Part shown: positions 1 to 8,827 of the stretch, one piece after another
Numbering within the stretch: position 1 is the first letter of the stretch
Layout of the letters: the number at the start of each line of letters is the position of its first letter
Assembly (NCBI RefSeq): GCF_004332155.1
Contig: NZ_SJDV01000011.1
Coordinates: 1-61,243, forward strand
Direction: 5' to 3'
Length of the DNA: 61,243 nt
From: Gramella sp. KN1008
Lineage (GTDB): Bacteria; Bacteroidota; Bacteroidia; Flavobacteriales; Flavobacteriaceae
Translations under genes and position numbers: made by a program
Notes under the pieces: model-generated
Databases searched by the model: none
Seen by the model: the letters and a program-made list of their open reading frames with translations, nothing else
What the model was told of the DNA's origin: nothing

Positions 1-1
1 T

Positions 2-280
2 CAACCACATCAAATTTCCACTTTAGATACGTTAATTATAGAGACAAATAAAAAAATTGCTAATAAGCTTAGATTAAATCGATTTATAATTCCTGAAAAA
101 GAAACCGAACCAGATATTAAAGATAAATATGGAAAAAATTGGAATAGTGATAATTTTGGTCCGATTGTAATTCCAAAAGATAAAATATTTGTTATGGGTG
201 ATAACAGAGAAAATGCTTGGGATCCTAGATATATTGGATTAATTAATAAAGGAGATGTAATTGGAAAAGTGTTACTTTAA
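2..280 (+). CDS. lepB: Signal peptidase I, C-terminal part (cut by window edge)
   Basis: This is the last 92 codons of a reading frame that enters from the left edge and ends in TAA. The family's conserved C-terminal box is visible as VMGDNRENAWDPRYIG, which corresponds to the MGDNR-x3-S-x-DSR region of type I signal peptidases. It is preceded by the short strand GPIVIPKDKIF. The enzyme would be a membrane-anchored serine/lysine protease that removes signal peptides on the outer face of the inner membrane. The N-terminal anchor and the catalytic Ser and Lys lie outside the window. The fragment reads NAWDPRY where most family members have NS-DSR. It is visibly richer in A+T than the genes to its right, so it may be an accessory paralogue rather than the housekeeping copy. 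Family assignment is firm; essentiality and activity cannot be judged. Confidence 0.85.
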   Translation, partial: QPHQISTLDTLIIETNKKIANKLRLNRFIIPEKETEPDIKDKYGKNWNSDNFGPIVIPKDKIFVMGDNRENAWDPRYIGLINKGDVIGKVLL

Positions 281-853
281 AATACTATGCACAACACCGC
301 TTCATCGCCAATAGGCGGCCTCTGAACAAAATTCGATACTTTACAATTCCAAACAAGAAAAAAACTAGCGGAATAATCCGTGCGGACCATTCCGCTAACT
401 TGCTATAAGCTAAACCGTTGGCTATTCTATATAATAATTCTTCTCAAAATTTACAGTTTCAATTACAGGGCGAGCCCGGAAATATCTAAAATATTCCTAC
501 AGGTTTCATTTCCTATTTGAGGACACCTTTACTAGGTTTCGTCTTCAAGGAGTAAAGTTGGAAGAATAAATATCCTCACTCCGGAGGTAAAAGTTTCAAT
601 TTTTTGAACCTGCTTTATCCAGTATAAGGTATCAACTTATAGAAGTCCAGGTATGAGATAAAATGTTATTTCAGTATTTACTCCAGAATTATTAGAATTG
701 TGCAATTATTAAAACTTAGTCAAAGAATAAGCTTTAGGTTAAAGATTCCTAGAAATATTATAAAATATTCAAATAGCTTATCTTAGCCACGATTTTGGAA
801 ATTAAAAATATCCCAAAGAATACTTCATATTTTATCTTTTAGTTGATTTTATT
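281..853. other. Spacer with nested hairpins; no gene seen
   Basis: No reading frame of credible length is present. Two inverted repeats stand out. CGCC-AATA-GGCG lies at 306-317. A longer composite hairpin has 9-bp arms TAGCGGAAT at 366-374 and ATTCCGCTA at 389-397, and encloses a second stem TCCG/CGGA at 377-386. There is no T-tract after either, so they are not ordinary terminators. They follow the end of the signal peptidase gene closely and could be part of a dispersed repeat, but nothing in this window repeats them. Confidence 0.4.
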
Positions 854-1963
854 TTGAACTTTATAAAACGTTTGATAAAAAACCTGGATCTGCCTTTAAT
901 TCTTTATCTGGTTTTATTTTATACATCCCATACATTAATAGCATTTTTAAATTTATTAAGGAAGAGATCATTTTCTGAAGTTCCCCCCTTATTTAATATT
1001 GAAGAATTAATTCAGATCATTTTTGTGGACTGGATCCTGGTTCTATCATTCATGATCCTCATCGCCGCTTATGTAAAAAGGTCCAGGAGCAAGAATGTTG
1101 GCTGGTTAAAACTTATAATTCTCAATGTCTTCCTTTCGATTTTTATGATCATATTAACACAGGTTATCCTTGACCTGCAAATAATTACATTTGAAGATAA
1201 AGCATTGAGCGCATTTGATTTTGGCAAAAGTCTTTTAAATGCATTAAATCTTATAGAGCTCTATTTTCTAATCTACGCTTCCCTGTTATTTATCATTTAT
1301 ATATATTATTATATACAGGAATTAAAGATACAGGAAGAGGAAAGGAGAATATTACAGGAAGAGTTGAGCGAAGCTAAAATTTCCATTTTAAAATCTCAAA
1401 TGCAACCGCATTTTTTATTTAATACTCTTAATAGTATCTCCAGTTTAATGGATGTCAATAAGACCAGGGCACAAGATACTATTGCAGATCTCAGCAATTT
1501 TTTAAGAGATGTTCTAAATGTGGGTAATTCCAATATTATCAAATTAAAGCTGGAGTTAGATCTATTGAAGAGTTATATACGTATTATGAAGGTGCGTCAT
1601 GGGGCTCATCTAAAGATATACCAACAAATAGACTTCGAATGTTATAATTACGGCGTACCCTCGTTAATGTTACAGCCTTTAGTGGAAAATGCCATTAAAC
1701 ACGGATTCTCACCCCAGCATAAGACCTTAAATATTGAAATAAAAATTGCTAGGGTCTCTCATCAATTGATTTTCACAATGTTTAATGATGGTAAATTAAT
1801 ACCTACCACACAGAATATATTTAAAATGGGATTAGGTTTATCAAACTTAAAACAGCGAATAGAGAAATTGTATGGGAAAGACGCCAGTTTTCAGGTATAC
1901 AATATACATAATGAGAAAACAGGGGTTAAGGTAGAAATAATACTACCCGCTTTGAAGGTCTAA
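854..1963 (+). CDS. LytS-type sensor histidine kinase (kinase 1)
   Basis: This is a membrane sensor kinase of the LytS/YehU family (His_kinase domain, PF06580) that would phosphorylate a LytTR response regulator. Four hydrophobic segments lie at about residues 12-34, 53-73, 86-108 and 128-152, followed by a short coiled linker. The H-box MQPHFLFNTLNS has the likely phospho-accepting His186, the N-box reads LVENAIKHGF and the G-box is MGLGLSNLKQR. The start is a TTG: no in-frame ATG precedes the first membrane segment, and the N-terminal sequence aligns with kinase 3 further right (MNFIKR against MKFIRH), which supports this choice. It converges on the LytTR regulator gene, with 14 bp between the two stops, and the pair is the obvious cognate partnership. 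Confidence 0.9.
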   Translation: MNFIKRLIKNLDLPLILYLVLFYTSHTLIAFLNLLRKRSFSEVPPLFNIEELIQIIFVDWILVLSFMILIAAYVKRSRSKNVGWLKLIILNVFLSIFMIILTQVILDLQIITFEDKALSAFDFGKSLLNALNLIELYFLIYASLLFIIYIYYYIQELKIQEEERRILQEELSEAKISILKSQMQPHFLFNTLNSISSLMDVNKTRAQDTIADLSNFLRDVLNVGNSNIIKLKLELDLLKSYIRIMKVRHGAHLKIYQQIDFECYNYGVPSLMLQPLVENAIKHGFSPQHKTLNIEIKIARVSHQLIFTMFNDGKLIPTTQNIFKMGLGLSNLKQRIEKLYGKDASFQVYNIHNEKTGVKVEIILPALKV

Positions 1964-1977
1964 TTTATATATCTTTA

Positions 1978-2739
1978 TCAGATTCCTAAAGACTGTAAAA
2001 CCTCTTTTTTCTGGGATCGGCTAACCCTGAACAATTGTCCGTCTTTCATTTTTATGTCTATTTCAGAATAATCTGAATGAATGACTTCCAGGATGAATTC
2101 CTTATTAATAATTGTGGATCTATGGATTCTGCAAAATTTTTCATTGTCCAGGGACTCCATTAAACTATTAAGGGATTGACGAATCACATGTTTAGAGTTT
2201 TCTTCTGTAAATATTTCGGCATAGTAGCGGTCGGCTTTAATATACTTTATTTCTGCGCTGTTGATGAAGATAGTTTTGTTTCCAACCTTGACTGGTAATT
2301 TTTTTACAGGAGTATTATTCTCATGATTTGTAAGGTTTATAAGGTCTCTAATTCTTTTATCCAGATGATGTTGGATCTGCATCTGATTTAGTTCCTTGGC
2401 TTGATTAACACTCTTATGAAAGCGTTCCTCTTTAAAAGGTTTTAGCAAAAAATCAAAAGCCTGGAAATTAAAGGCTTTCAAAGCATAGTTATCATATGCG
2501 GTGACAAAAATAATGATTGGCTTCTTTTTATCTTTCAGGTTGGAAAGCACATCAAAACCAGTCATGTCTTTTAAACTTATATCCAGGAAAATAAGATCCG
2601 GGGTTAATTTTTGAATCTTATCTATAGCCGATTCCCCGCTTTCCGATTCTTCTATTTCTTCAATATCGTTTCTTGATTCTAACAGCTTCTTAATTCGGTT
2701 CCTTGCCAGGATTTCGTCGTCAACAATAAGGATTCGCAT
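1978..2739 (-). CDS. LytTR-family response regulator (regulator 1)
   Basis: This is a 253-residue cytoplasmic response regulator. The receiver domain spans residues 1-125, with the acidic pocket VDDE near residue 7, phospho-acceptor Asp53 in FLDIS and the conserved Lys in LLKPF. A LytTR DNA-binding domain follows at about 145-253. LytTR proteins bind pairs of 9-bp direct repeats with a 12-13-bp gap. A candidate pair lies in the spacer between this gene and susC, so the regulator may control the SusC/SusD operon, itself, or both. It is a clear paralogue of the second LytTR regulator near the right end of the window: both share RSTIIN, HxDYS and a C-terminal LGI. The partner kinase is probably the convergent kinase 1. 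Confidence 0.92.
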   Translation of the reverse strand: MRILIVDDEILARNRIKKLLESRNDIEEIEESESGESAIDKIQKLTPDLIFLDISLKDMTGFDVLSNLKDKKKPIIIFVTAYDNYALKAFNFQAFDFLLKPFKEERFHKSVNQAKELNQMQIQHHLDKRIRDLINLTNHENNTPVKKLPVKVGNKTIFINSAEIKYIKADRYYAEIFTEENSKHVIRQSLNSLMESLDNEKFCRIHRSTIINKEFILEVIHSDYSEIDIKMKDGQLFRVSRSQKKEVLQSLGI

Positions 2740-2907
2740 GGATGTATTTTTTATAGTTCTAAAGTAATCTTACCCCTGATAGACGCCTGTCAGGATGAAA
2801 TGTTACATTCTTTATAGCGTGAGGTAGAGCAATTTATAAAATTATAAATATATCGAAATCATAAATTAAACCACTGATTTACATATAACTGCAACAAGGA
2901 GCTCTAT

Positions 2908-2938
2908 ATGAACTGATAAAATCAAAATTACTACCGTT
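2908..2938 (-). promoter_or_regulatory. Candidate LytTR binding site
   Basis: Read on the minus strand this is AACGGTAGT, 13 bp, then TCAGTTCAT. Against the published LytTR consensus [TA][AC][CA]GTTN[AG][TG], the second half matches at all constrained positions and the first has one mismatch. The gap is the canonical 12-13 bp. The site lies about 80-110 bp upstream of the susC start and in the divergent spacer of regulator 1. Its best half differs by one base from the best half-site next to LytTR regulator 2. Confidence 0.45.
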
Positions 2939-3014
2939 AAGATCATTACCTCCTGTTATCGTAAACCTTCCTTTTACTTTTAGGCCCTTAACAAATTATT
3001 AATAATCAAAAAAT

Positions 3015-6000
3015 ATGAGAAGTAATTACAAGATTTTGTGCCTGATGGTATTCCTGCTATCAGGTATTTCTCTTTTTGCACAGCAAAGAACTATTTCAGG
3101 AACGGTGACAGATGCCGAAGGTGTTCCTTTGCCAGGAGTGAACATCATCGTTGATGGCACCGGAAGGGGGACACAAACTAATTTTGATGGGAATTATACT
3201 ATCGAAGCAAACGTAGGGGAAACCTTAACCTATTCCTTTGTAGGTTTTGATACAACAAAAATTACCATTGGGGCAGATACCTCAGATCAGGTAAATGTAA
3301 CTCTTGCAGGTGCCTCTGAATTAGAAGAGGTGGTAATAACGGCCCAAGGAATAAGAAGGGAAAAAAAAGCACTTGGTTATGCGGTTTCTACAGTAGATGC
3401 TGAAGAAATTGAAAGAAAACCGCAGCAGGATATCGCTAGATCGCTTGCTGGTAAAGTTCCTGGTGTCCAAATTACCGGTACAGGGGGAGCAACGGGATCG
3501 GGGACTAACTTTATCATTAGGTCAAAGAGTTCGATAACCGGTGACAACCAGCCGCTATTCATTGTTGATGGCGTTCCTTTTAATGGTGCTAATAATGCTC
3601 AGGGATCTTTCGTGGATGGCGGAAATAATACCAGTTCGAGATTCCTGGACCTTGATCCTAATAATATTGAAAGTGTTAGTGTATTGAAGGGGCTTAGTGC
3701 TTCTGTTCTGTATGGTCAGCAGGGAAGGAATGGTGTGGTGCTTATCACTACCAAATCTGGTAGTGCCGGGGATGTTAACAAAAAGTTTGAAGTGAGCGTT
3801 AGCAATACCACGTATCTTACTCAAATCATGAACCTGCCAGAATATCAGAATGAATATGGTCAAGGTGCCGATCAAACTCCTAATCGTGGTTTCGTTGGAA
3901 ACTGGGGTGCCAGATTTGATGAGGACTTAATGATAGACCATCCTTATTATACATCTGTTTTAGCAGAGGCATTTCCGGAATTCCAGGGAGTTCAGATTCC
4001 TTATCGCGCAGTGCCAGATAATGTTAGCAGTTTTTTTAGAGATGGTATTGGAATATCCAATTTCGTAAATATTTCAGGTGCTAATGGTGATACTAATCTG
4101 AATCTTAGTGTAGGTCACACAGATGAAGAAGGTTTTATTCCAGAAAACCATTTACGCAGGCTTAATCTTGGACTTGGAGGTTCTGCAAAACTTTCCAATA
4201 ATTTTACTGTTTCAGGAAGCTTCAATTTCGCTGACACTAAAGTTAAAACTCCTCCAATTGCAGCAGGTAATGGTGTGGGAGCCGTGTCTATTTTTACCAG
4301 GCTTTTATTTATACCTCGTAACCTGGACCTGGCAAATTTACCCTATACCAATCCTTTGGATAACTCGAGTGTGTATTACAGAACAGATCAGGATAATCCG
4401 TACTGGTTACTTGAGAATGCTGGTGACCGTCAGAGCTCAAGAAGATTTTTTGGAAATATGAGTGCTGTATATGATTTCAATAATCATATTCAGGCAACCT
4501 ATCGTTATGGTTTGGATACTTATACTGAAAACAACATGAGTTTTGTAAATAAAGGTTCTTTAACCACAGATTTGTTGGGTAGAGGTTATTTACGTGAGAC
4601 CAATGCAGTAAACACTATTAATGACCATAATGTGAGTCTTGCCTTTAATAATTATGATTTAACCGATGACCTGGTCTTCAATGCCAGAGTAGGTTTCAAT
4701 GCAAGACGTGATGATTATGTTCGTCGCGGAACTGCCAGTACAGATCAGGTGGTATTTGGGGTGCTGAATGAAAGAAATTACATCAACCAGTCACAAATTG
4801 ATCCTGTAATAAATGAATTTTTATCATTCAGGAATTACCAGAATGTATTTGGAGCCTATGCGCAGGTTGAAATGGATTATCAGGACTATCTTTATTTAAC
4901 CTTATCTGGAAGAAATGACTGGGGTTCTACAGTAGAGAAGGAATACCAGTCGCTATTCTATCCAGGTGCATCTATATCCTTTATTCCTACAAGTGCATTT
5001 AATGGTTTTGGAGGAGAATCGGTGAATTATTTAAAGTTGAGAGGTGCATTTGGTACATCAGCTGGATATCCAACTCCATTCAATACAAGAGCTCAACTAA
5101 GCGCGATTCCTACAGCCTTTGTTGATCGGGATGGTGAAGTAATTCCGACAAATGAAATTGACAATTTTAGAGCTAATCCAGATCTTAAACCTGAATTACA
5201 CAAGGAAATTGAATTAGGTTTGGAAAGTAAGTTGTTGAGTAACAGGGTAGGTCTGGACCTTACAGTATACCGACGAATTTCTGAAGATCAGATCATAACC
5301 TCATCGCTTCCTCCAGGAACCGGATTTTCATCTACGATCATCAATGCTGGAAGAATTGACACTGAAGGTTTTGAGGCGAGTTTAAATCTGCAGTTGATTG
5401 ACGGAGAGGATTTTCAATGGAACCTGAATAATAATTTCAATGCCTATGAGACCACTGTTATAGATATTCCGGAAGATGAAATATATATCGCAGGATTTGG
5501 TACAATAGCTAACCTTGCCATAGAAGGGGAGCCTTTAGGAGTTATTAAAGGGGATTACGCTGTGAAGGATGACCAGGGACGTTTTCTGATTGATCCTAAT
5601 ACAGGAAAAATTATTCCTAGTGGGTCAGTTGGACTGGAGCCTAAAATTGTAGGTGATCCAAACCCTGACTGGAACTTAACGACTATTAACAGTATTACCT
5701 GGAAAAATCTGAACCTGTCAGCTCAATTGGAGTATCAGCATGGTGGTGATATTTATTCATTAAGTACCAATAACCTAATTCGAAGAGGGGTGGTGAGTAT
5801 TACAGACAGGGAAAGACCACATGTAATTCCAGGTGTTCTTGGAAACCCTGAAACAGGAGAAGTTTTGACAGATGATGATGGGAATGCTATTCCTAATGAT
5901 ATCCAGATCAGTGCCAACGACCTTTATTTTATTAATTTCCTTGATACGAATGAAGGTACTATCTATGATGCCTCAAATATACGGCTTCGAGACATTACAC

Positions 6001-6224
6001 TGTCATATCAGTTACCTTCAAAATTATTAACTAAAACGCCATTTGGATCAGTTTCTTTTGCTCTTAATGGTCAAAACCTGTATGTAAAGGCATTCAATTT
6101 CCCTGATGAGATCAACTATGATCCTGAAGTTTTAAGTACTGGTGTTGGTAACGGTATGGGACTGGAATTTGGAACTGCTCCTACATCGAGAAGATATAGT
6201 TTCTCAATTAAAGCAACATTTTAA
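3015..6224 (+). CDS. susC: SusC/RagA-family TonB-dependent outer-membrane transporter
   Basis: This is a 1069-residue outer-membrane importer. A signal peptide (about residues 1-23, ending FAQQ) is followed by a carboxypeptidase-regulatory-like domain at about 24-108. A TonB-dependent plug domain comes next, with the SusC hallmark LKGLSASVLYG followed by NGVVLITTKSG near residues 225-245. A long beta-barrel fills the remainder and ends in an aromatic residue (KATF). SusC proteins form a lidded channel with the SusD lipoprotein and take up glycans or peptides using TonB energy. The susD gene follows after 11 bp and a third lipoprotein after that, so this is one operon. No glycoside hydrolase, peptidase, HTCS or sigma/anti-sigma pair is adjacent; instead a LytTR regulator is divergent. 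The substrate cannot be inferred. The symbol denotes the family, not orthology to Bacteroides SusC. Confidence 0.95.
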   Translation: MRSNYKILCLMVFLLSGISLFAQQRTISGTVTDAEGVPLPGVNIIVDGTGRGTQTNFDGNYTIEANVGETLTYSFVGFDTTKITIGADTSDQVNVTLAGASELEEVVITAQGIRREKKALGYAVSTVDAEEIERKPQQDIARSLAGKVPGVQITGTGGATGSGTNFIIRSKSSITGDNQPLFIVDGVPFNGANNAQGSFVDGGNNTSSRFLDLDPNNIESVSVLKGLSASVLYGQQGRNGVVLITTKSGSAGDVNKKFEVSVSNTTYLTQIMNLPEYQNEYGQGADQTPNRGFVGNWGARFDEDLMIDHPYYTSVLAEAFPEFQGVQIPYRAVPDNVSSFFRDGIGISNFVNISGANGDTNLNLSVGHTDEEGFIPENHLRRLNLGLGGSAKLSNNFTVSGSFNFADTKVKTPPIAAGNGVGAVSIFTRLLFIPRNLDLANLPYTNPLDNSSVYYRTDQDNPYWLLENAGDRQSSRRFFGNMSAVYDFNNHIQATYRYGLDTYTENNMSFVNKGSLTTDLLGRGYLRETNAVNTINDHNVSLAFNNYDLTDDLVFNARVGFNARRDDYVRRGTASTDQVVFGVLNERNYINQSQIDPVINEFLSFRNYQNVFGAYAQVEMDYQDYLYLTLSGRNDWGSTVEKEYQSLFYPGASISFIPTSAFNGFGGESVNYLKLRGAFGTSAGYPTPFNTRAQLSAIPTAFVDRDGEVIPTNEIDNFRANPDLKPELHKEIELGLESKLLSNRVGLDLTVYRRISEDQIITSSLPPGTGFSSTIINAGRIDTEGFEASLNLQLIDGEDFQWNLNNNFNAYETTVIDIPEDEIYIAGFGTIANLAIEGEPLGVIKGDYAVKDDQGRFLIDPNTGKIIPSGSVGLEPKIVGDPNPDWNLTTINSITWKNLNLSAQLEYQHGGDIYSLSTNNLIRRGVVSITDRERPHVIPGVLGNPETGEVLTDDDGNAIPNDIQISANDLYFINFLDTNEGTIYDASNIRLRDITLSYQLPSKLLTKTPFGSVSFALNGQNLYVKAFNFPDEINYDPEVLSTGVGNGMGLEFGTAPTSRRYSFSIKATF

Positions 6225-6235
6225 AAAATTGAAAT

Positions 6236-7852
6236 ATGAAAAATAAACTAAGGCTTTTTAAAGTTTTATTTCTGTTTGCAGTCATTACTGGCTGTGAAAC
6301 AGTGGATTTGGATTTACAGGATAGTCCAAATGACCTGACTTTAGATCAATCAGATCCTGATTATCTGCTGAATGGTATTCAGCTGGAGTTTGAAAACATC
6401 TTCTGGAGATTCAATGAGCCAGATCTTGAAATGGTTCGTATGGAAAACCTTCGTGGAACCTATGCGGCCAATAACGACGAATCCACTTTTCAGCAATTCT
6501 CTGGTATACCGAGTCCATATGTACGCACATATAGACTTATGAAGAATACCGATGCATTGGCTTCTTTGAAAGAAAATGATCCTTCCTTAGCTCATCACCT
6601 TGCTATCGCTCAGGTTTTAGAAGCCTGGTCTATGGTAATGATGGTAGATCATTTTGGAGAAGTTCCTTATGATGAAGCAAATTTGCCAAATGAATTTCCC
6701 CATCCTGCTGTAGATTCAGGCGAGGAAATTTATGAAGCTGCGTTCGCAGTTTTAGACGAGGCAGTTAGTAATTTTCAGCAATCGGTTGCATCACCAGATA
6801 AACCTCAAAACGATCTTTTTTACGGAGGAGATGAGGATCTTTGGATGAAAGCAATCAACAGTTTAAAGTTGAAAATGCATATCACAACAAGATTGGTTAA
6901 TCCTACAGAATCTGCCAGTGCAATTGATGCAATAATCGCCGGGGGAAATTATATCGATGACCTTTCTGAAGATTTCACTTTCAAATATTCCAGTGCAGTG
7001 GCTCCTGCAGACAGCAGGCATCCATTATACAGACAGAACTATACAGCTTCACTGGCCGATGCTTATATGTCTAATGACTTTATAAATCTAATCAAGAATA
7101 CCAAAGAGGTTGATGATCCAAGACTGAGATATTATATCTACAGGCAAACCGGTGATGAGCCTAGTGGTGATTTCCTGCCATGTGACGGGAGAGTTCGCTA
7201 CAATTACTGTTATACCGGTGATTTATATTGGGGTAGAGATCATAAGGATCTGGAAGGTATTCCTAACGATCAGGCAGAAAGATCTACCTACGGTATCTAC
7301 CCGGCAGGAGGAGCATATGATGACGGAGATGTAAACGATCCTTCAACTTTCCAGAATGTTGTTCAGAATCCTGGATTGAATGGGGAAGGAATTCAGCCAA
7401 TATGGATGGCTTCGTTCAGCAGCTTTACTTTAGCAGAAGCAGCATTAACAATTGGAGTAACAGGTACGCCGGAGGAATATCTGGAAGATGGGATTAGAAA
7501 GTCTTTTGACCAGGTAGAACGTTTGAGTGGTATACCAATGGATTCAGATGAAAAAGAAGCTTATATAGCTGCAGTTCTGGAATCATATGAAAATGCCGGT
7601 ACAGAAGAAGAAAAATTGGAAATCATAATGACCGAGTATTACCTTGCTATGTTTGGTAACGGAGTAGAGGCTTATAATACTTACAGAAGAACTGGCTATC
7701 CAAGTTACCCTAAAGGGGTGGAAAGTCCGGACGAGCCTTTCGCGAATATCTATTTGTATCCGATTGATGCTACTTCTGCAAACCGCAATATCTCTCAAAG
7801 ATCTAGAGATGAGAGAGTATTCTGGGATACGCTTTCAGCTGACTTAAACTAA
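6236..7852 (+). CDS. susD: SusD/RagB-family surface lipoprotein
   Basis: This 538-residue lipoprotein is the lid and substrate-binding partner of the upstream SusC. The signal peptide ends in the lipobox ITGC with lipidated Cys20. The sequence resembles the SusD-like_2 group: a helical TPR-like core from about residue 60 includes the stretch around LEAWSMVMMVDHFGEVPY, the region where SusD proteins carry a conserved W-x-x-x-D-x-F-G-x-V-PY pattern. The C-terminus has the family's tyrosine-rich YNTYRRTGYPS motif followed by a proline-rich strand. Its length is typical for the family. It is 11 bp downstream of susC and 5 bp upstream of the third gene, so it is very likely co-transcribed with both. 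The ligand is unknown. Confidence 0.93.
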   Translation: MKNKLRLFKVLFLFAVITGCETVDLDLQDSPNDLTLDQSDPDYLLNGIQLEFENIFWRFNEPDLEMVRMENLRGTYAANNDESTFQQFSGIPSPYVRTYRLMKNTDALASLKENDPSLAHHLAIAQVLEAWSMVMMVDHFGEVPYDEANLPNEFPHPAVDSGEEIYEAAFAVLDEAVSNFQQSVASPDKPQNDLFYGGDEDLWMKAINSLKLKMHITTRLVNPTESASAIDAIIAGGNYIDDLSEDFTFKYSSAVAPADSRHPLYRQNYTASLADAYMSNDFINLIKNTKEVDDPRLRYYIYRQTGDEPSGDFLPCDGRVRYNYCYTGDLYWGRDHKDLEGIPNDQAERSTYGIYPAGGAYDDGDVNDPSTFQNVVQNPGLNGEGIQPIWMASFSSFTLAEAALTIGVTGTPEEYLEDGIRKSFDQVERLSGIPMDSDEKEAYIAAVLESYENAGTEEEKLEIIMTEYYLAMFGNGVEAYNTYRRTGYPSYPKGVESPDEPFANIYLYPIDATSANRNISQRSRDERVFWDTLSADLN

Positions 7853-7857
7853 AAATC

Positions 7858-8772
7858 ATGAAAATGAAGAATATATATAAATCAATACTATTCCTTTTTT
7901 CACTGGCCTTAATGGTTTCGTGTGAGGGGGAAAAATTCAACGTCCCATTCGAATATGAAGATGGAGGATGGATAAAATTTGAGGAAACCCCTGTGTTTTC
8001 AGTAAATGTTGCAGATATGAGCAGCAGCGAAGCGGTATTCAACGCGACTTTGGTTGATCCAATTGGTAACGCTGCGACTTACGATCTGTATGTTTCAGCA
8101 ACAATTAATGGAACAGCATATGAAGATAAACTGGTGACTACAATTACAGAGTTTCCAGCCCAATTGAGTATTGCTCCTTCAGATCTTGCAACCGCTTTGG
8201 GAGTAGATCTTAGCGAACTTGGCGGAGGTAACATTTTTAGCTTTTATGCTGTAGTTACTACCACTGATGGTACCGTTTATGAGGCCGAGCCTGTTCCTAA
8301 CTTTGATGCAGATGGAGACGGCTATAACGGTGGTAACATTAGTGAAACCTTATTAGAAGAAGGTGGTTACCGAAATGCTTTTGTTTTTAACGTGAGTTAT
8401 TTGTGTCCTTTTGTAGTTGAGGATGCGGTAGGTTCATATGAAGTGGTTTATAATCATTTTGGTCCTTTCTTTCAGGAAACTTTGCAAACCCGAGAGGTGA
8501 TTGCAGGCCCTGGTGAAAATCAAATTACCATCGTGGAGGGAGTGTATCCTGGTTTGGGGAGTGATCCCCTAATCCTTACTGTTGATTCAGATACAGGAAT
8601 GGTTACTGAGATAAATGAAGATGGTCTTTCAATCACAGCATATGGAGGTAACAACTATCAGTTAATTAGCGGAACTGTTTATTCATGTTCCGGTTATATC
8701 GATCTGTTTTTGGATTTCGCTGGTGGGATAAATGGTAACCCTCACCAATTTATAATTCAGAAAGTTGATTAA
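7858..8772 (+). CDS. SusCD-linked surface lipoprotein (SusE/F position), unknown ligand
   Basis: This 304-residue lipoprotein has a lipobox ending in Cys22 (MVSC) followed by acidic residues (EGE), as in lipoproteins exported to the cell surface in this phylum. The first half looks like an immunoglobulin-like or FN3-like beta domain (VNVADMSSSEAVFNATLVDP). The second half has a two-cysteine beta-rich region (YLCPFV and YSCSGY). No catalytic motif is visible. Its position as third gene after susC and susD, with only 5 bp between, is where SusE-like surface ligand-binding proteins are found, so a binding role is inferred from context. Two in-frame ATGs sit at the start; the first is kept. A strong terminator follows and closes the operon. 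Confidence 0.8.
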   Translation: MKMKNIYKSILFLFSLALMVSCEGEKFNVPFEYEDGGWIKFEETPVFSVNVADMSSSEAVFNATLVDPIGNAATYDLYVSATINGTAYEDKLVTTITEFPAQLSIAPSDLATALGVDLSELGGGNIFSFYAVVTTTDGTVYEAEPVPNFDADGDGYNGGNISETLLEEGGYRNAFVFNVSYLCPFVVEDAVGSYEVVYNHFGPFFQETLQTREVIAGPGENQITIVEGVYPGLGSDPLILTVDSDTGMVTEINEDGLSITAYGGNNYQLISGTVYSCSGYIDLFLDFAGGINGNPHQFIIQKVD

Positions 8773-8790
8773 AAAATAATTTGAATACAT

Positions 8791-8820
8791 AGCTGCGCTC
8801 TAACCGGCGCAGCTTTTTTT
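8791..8820 (+). terminator. Rho-independent terminator of the susCD operon
   Basis: A perfect 8-bp stem AGCTGCGC/GCGCAGCT encloses an 8-nt loop and runs directly into a run of seven T. It lies about 20 bp after the stop of the third susCD gene. Confidence 0.85.
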
Positions 8821-8827
8821 ATTGCTT

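Noticed and set aside
306..397. Integron attC-like recombination site
   Set aside because: The hairpin geometry is suggestive, but the core GTTRRRY/RYYYAAC boxes are not matched and no integrase is visible.
2912..2941. Plus-strand LytTR reading ACTGATAAA-N12-ACCGTTAAG
   Set aside because: The first half matches poorly. The minus-strand reading of the same region fits both half-sites better.
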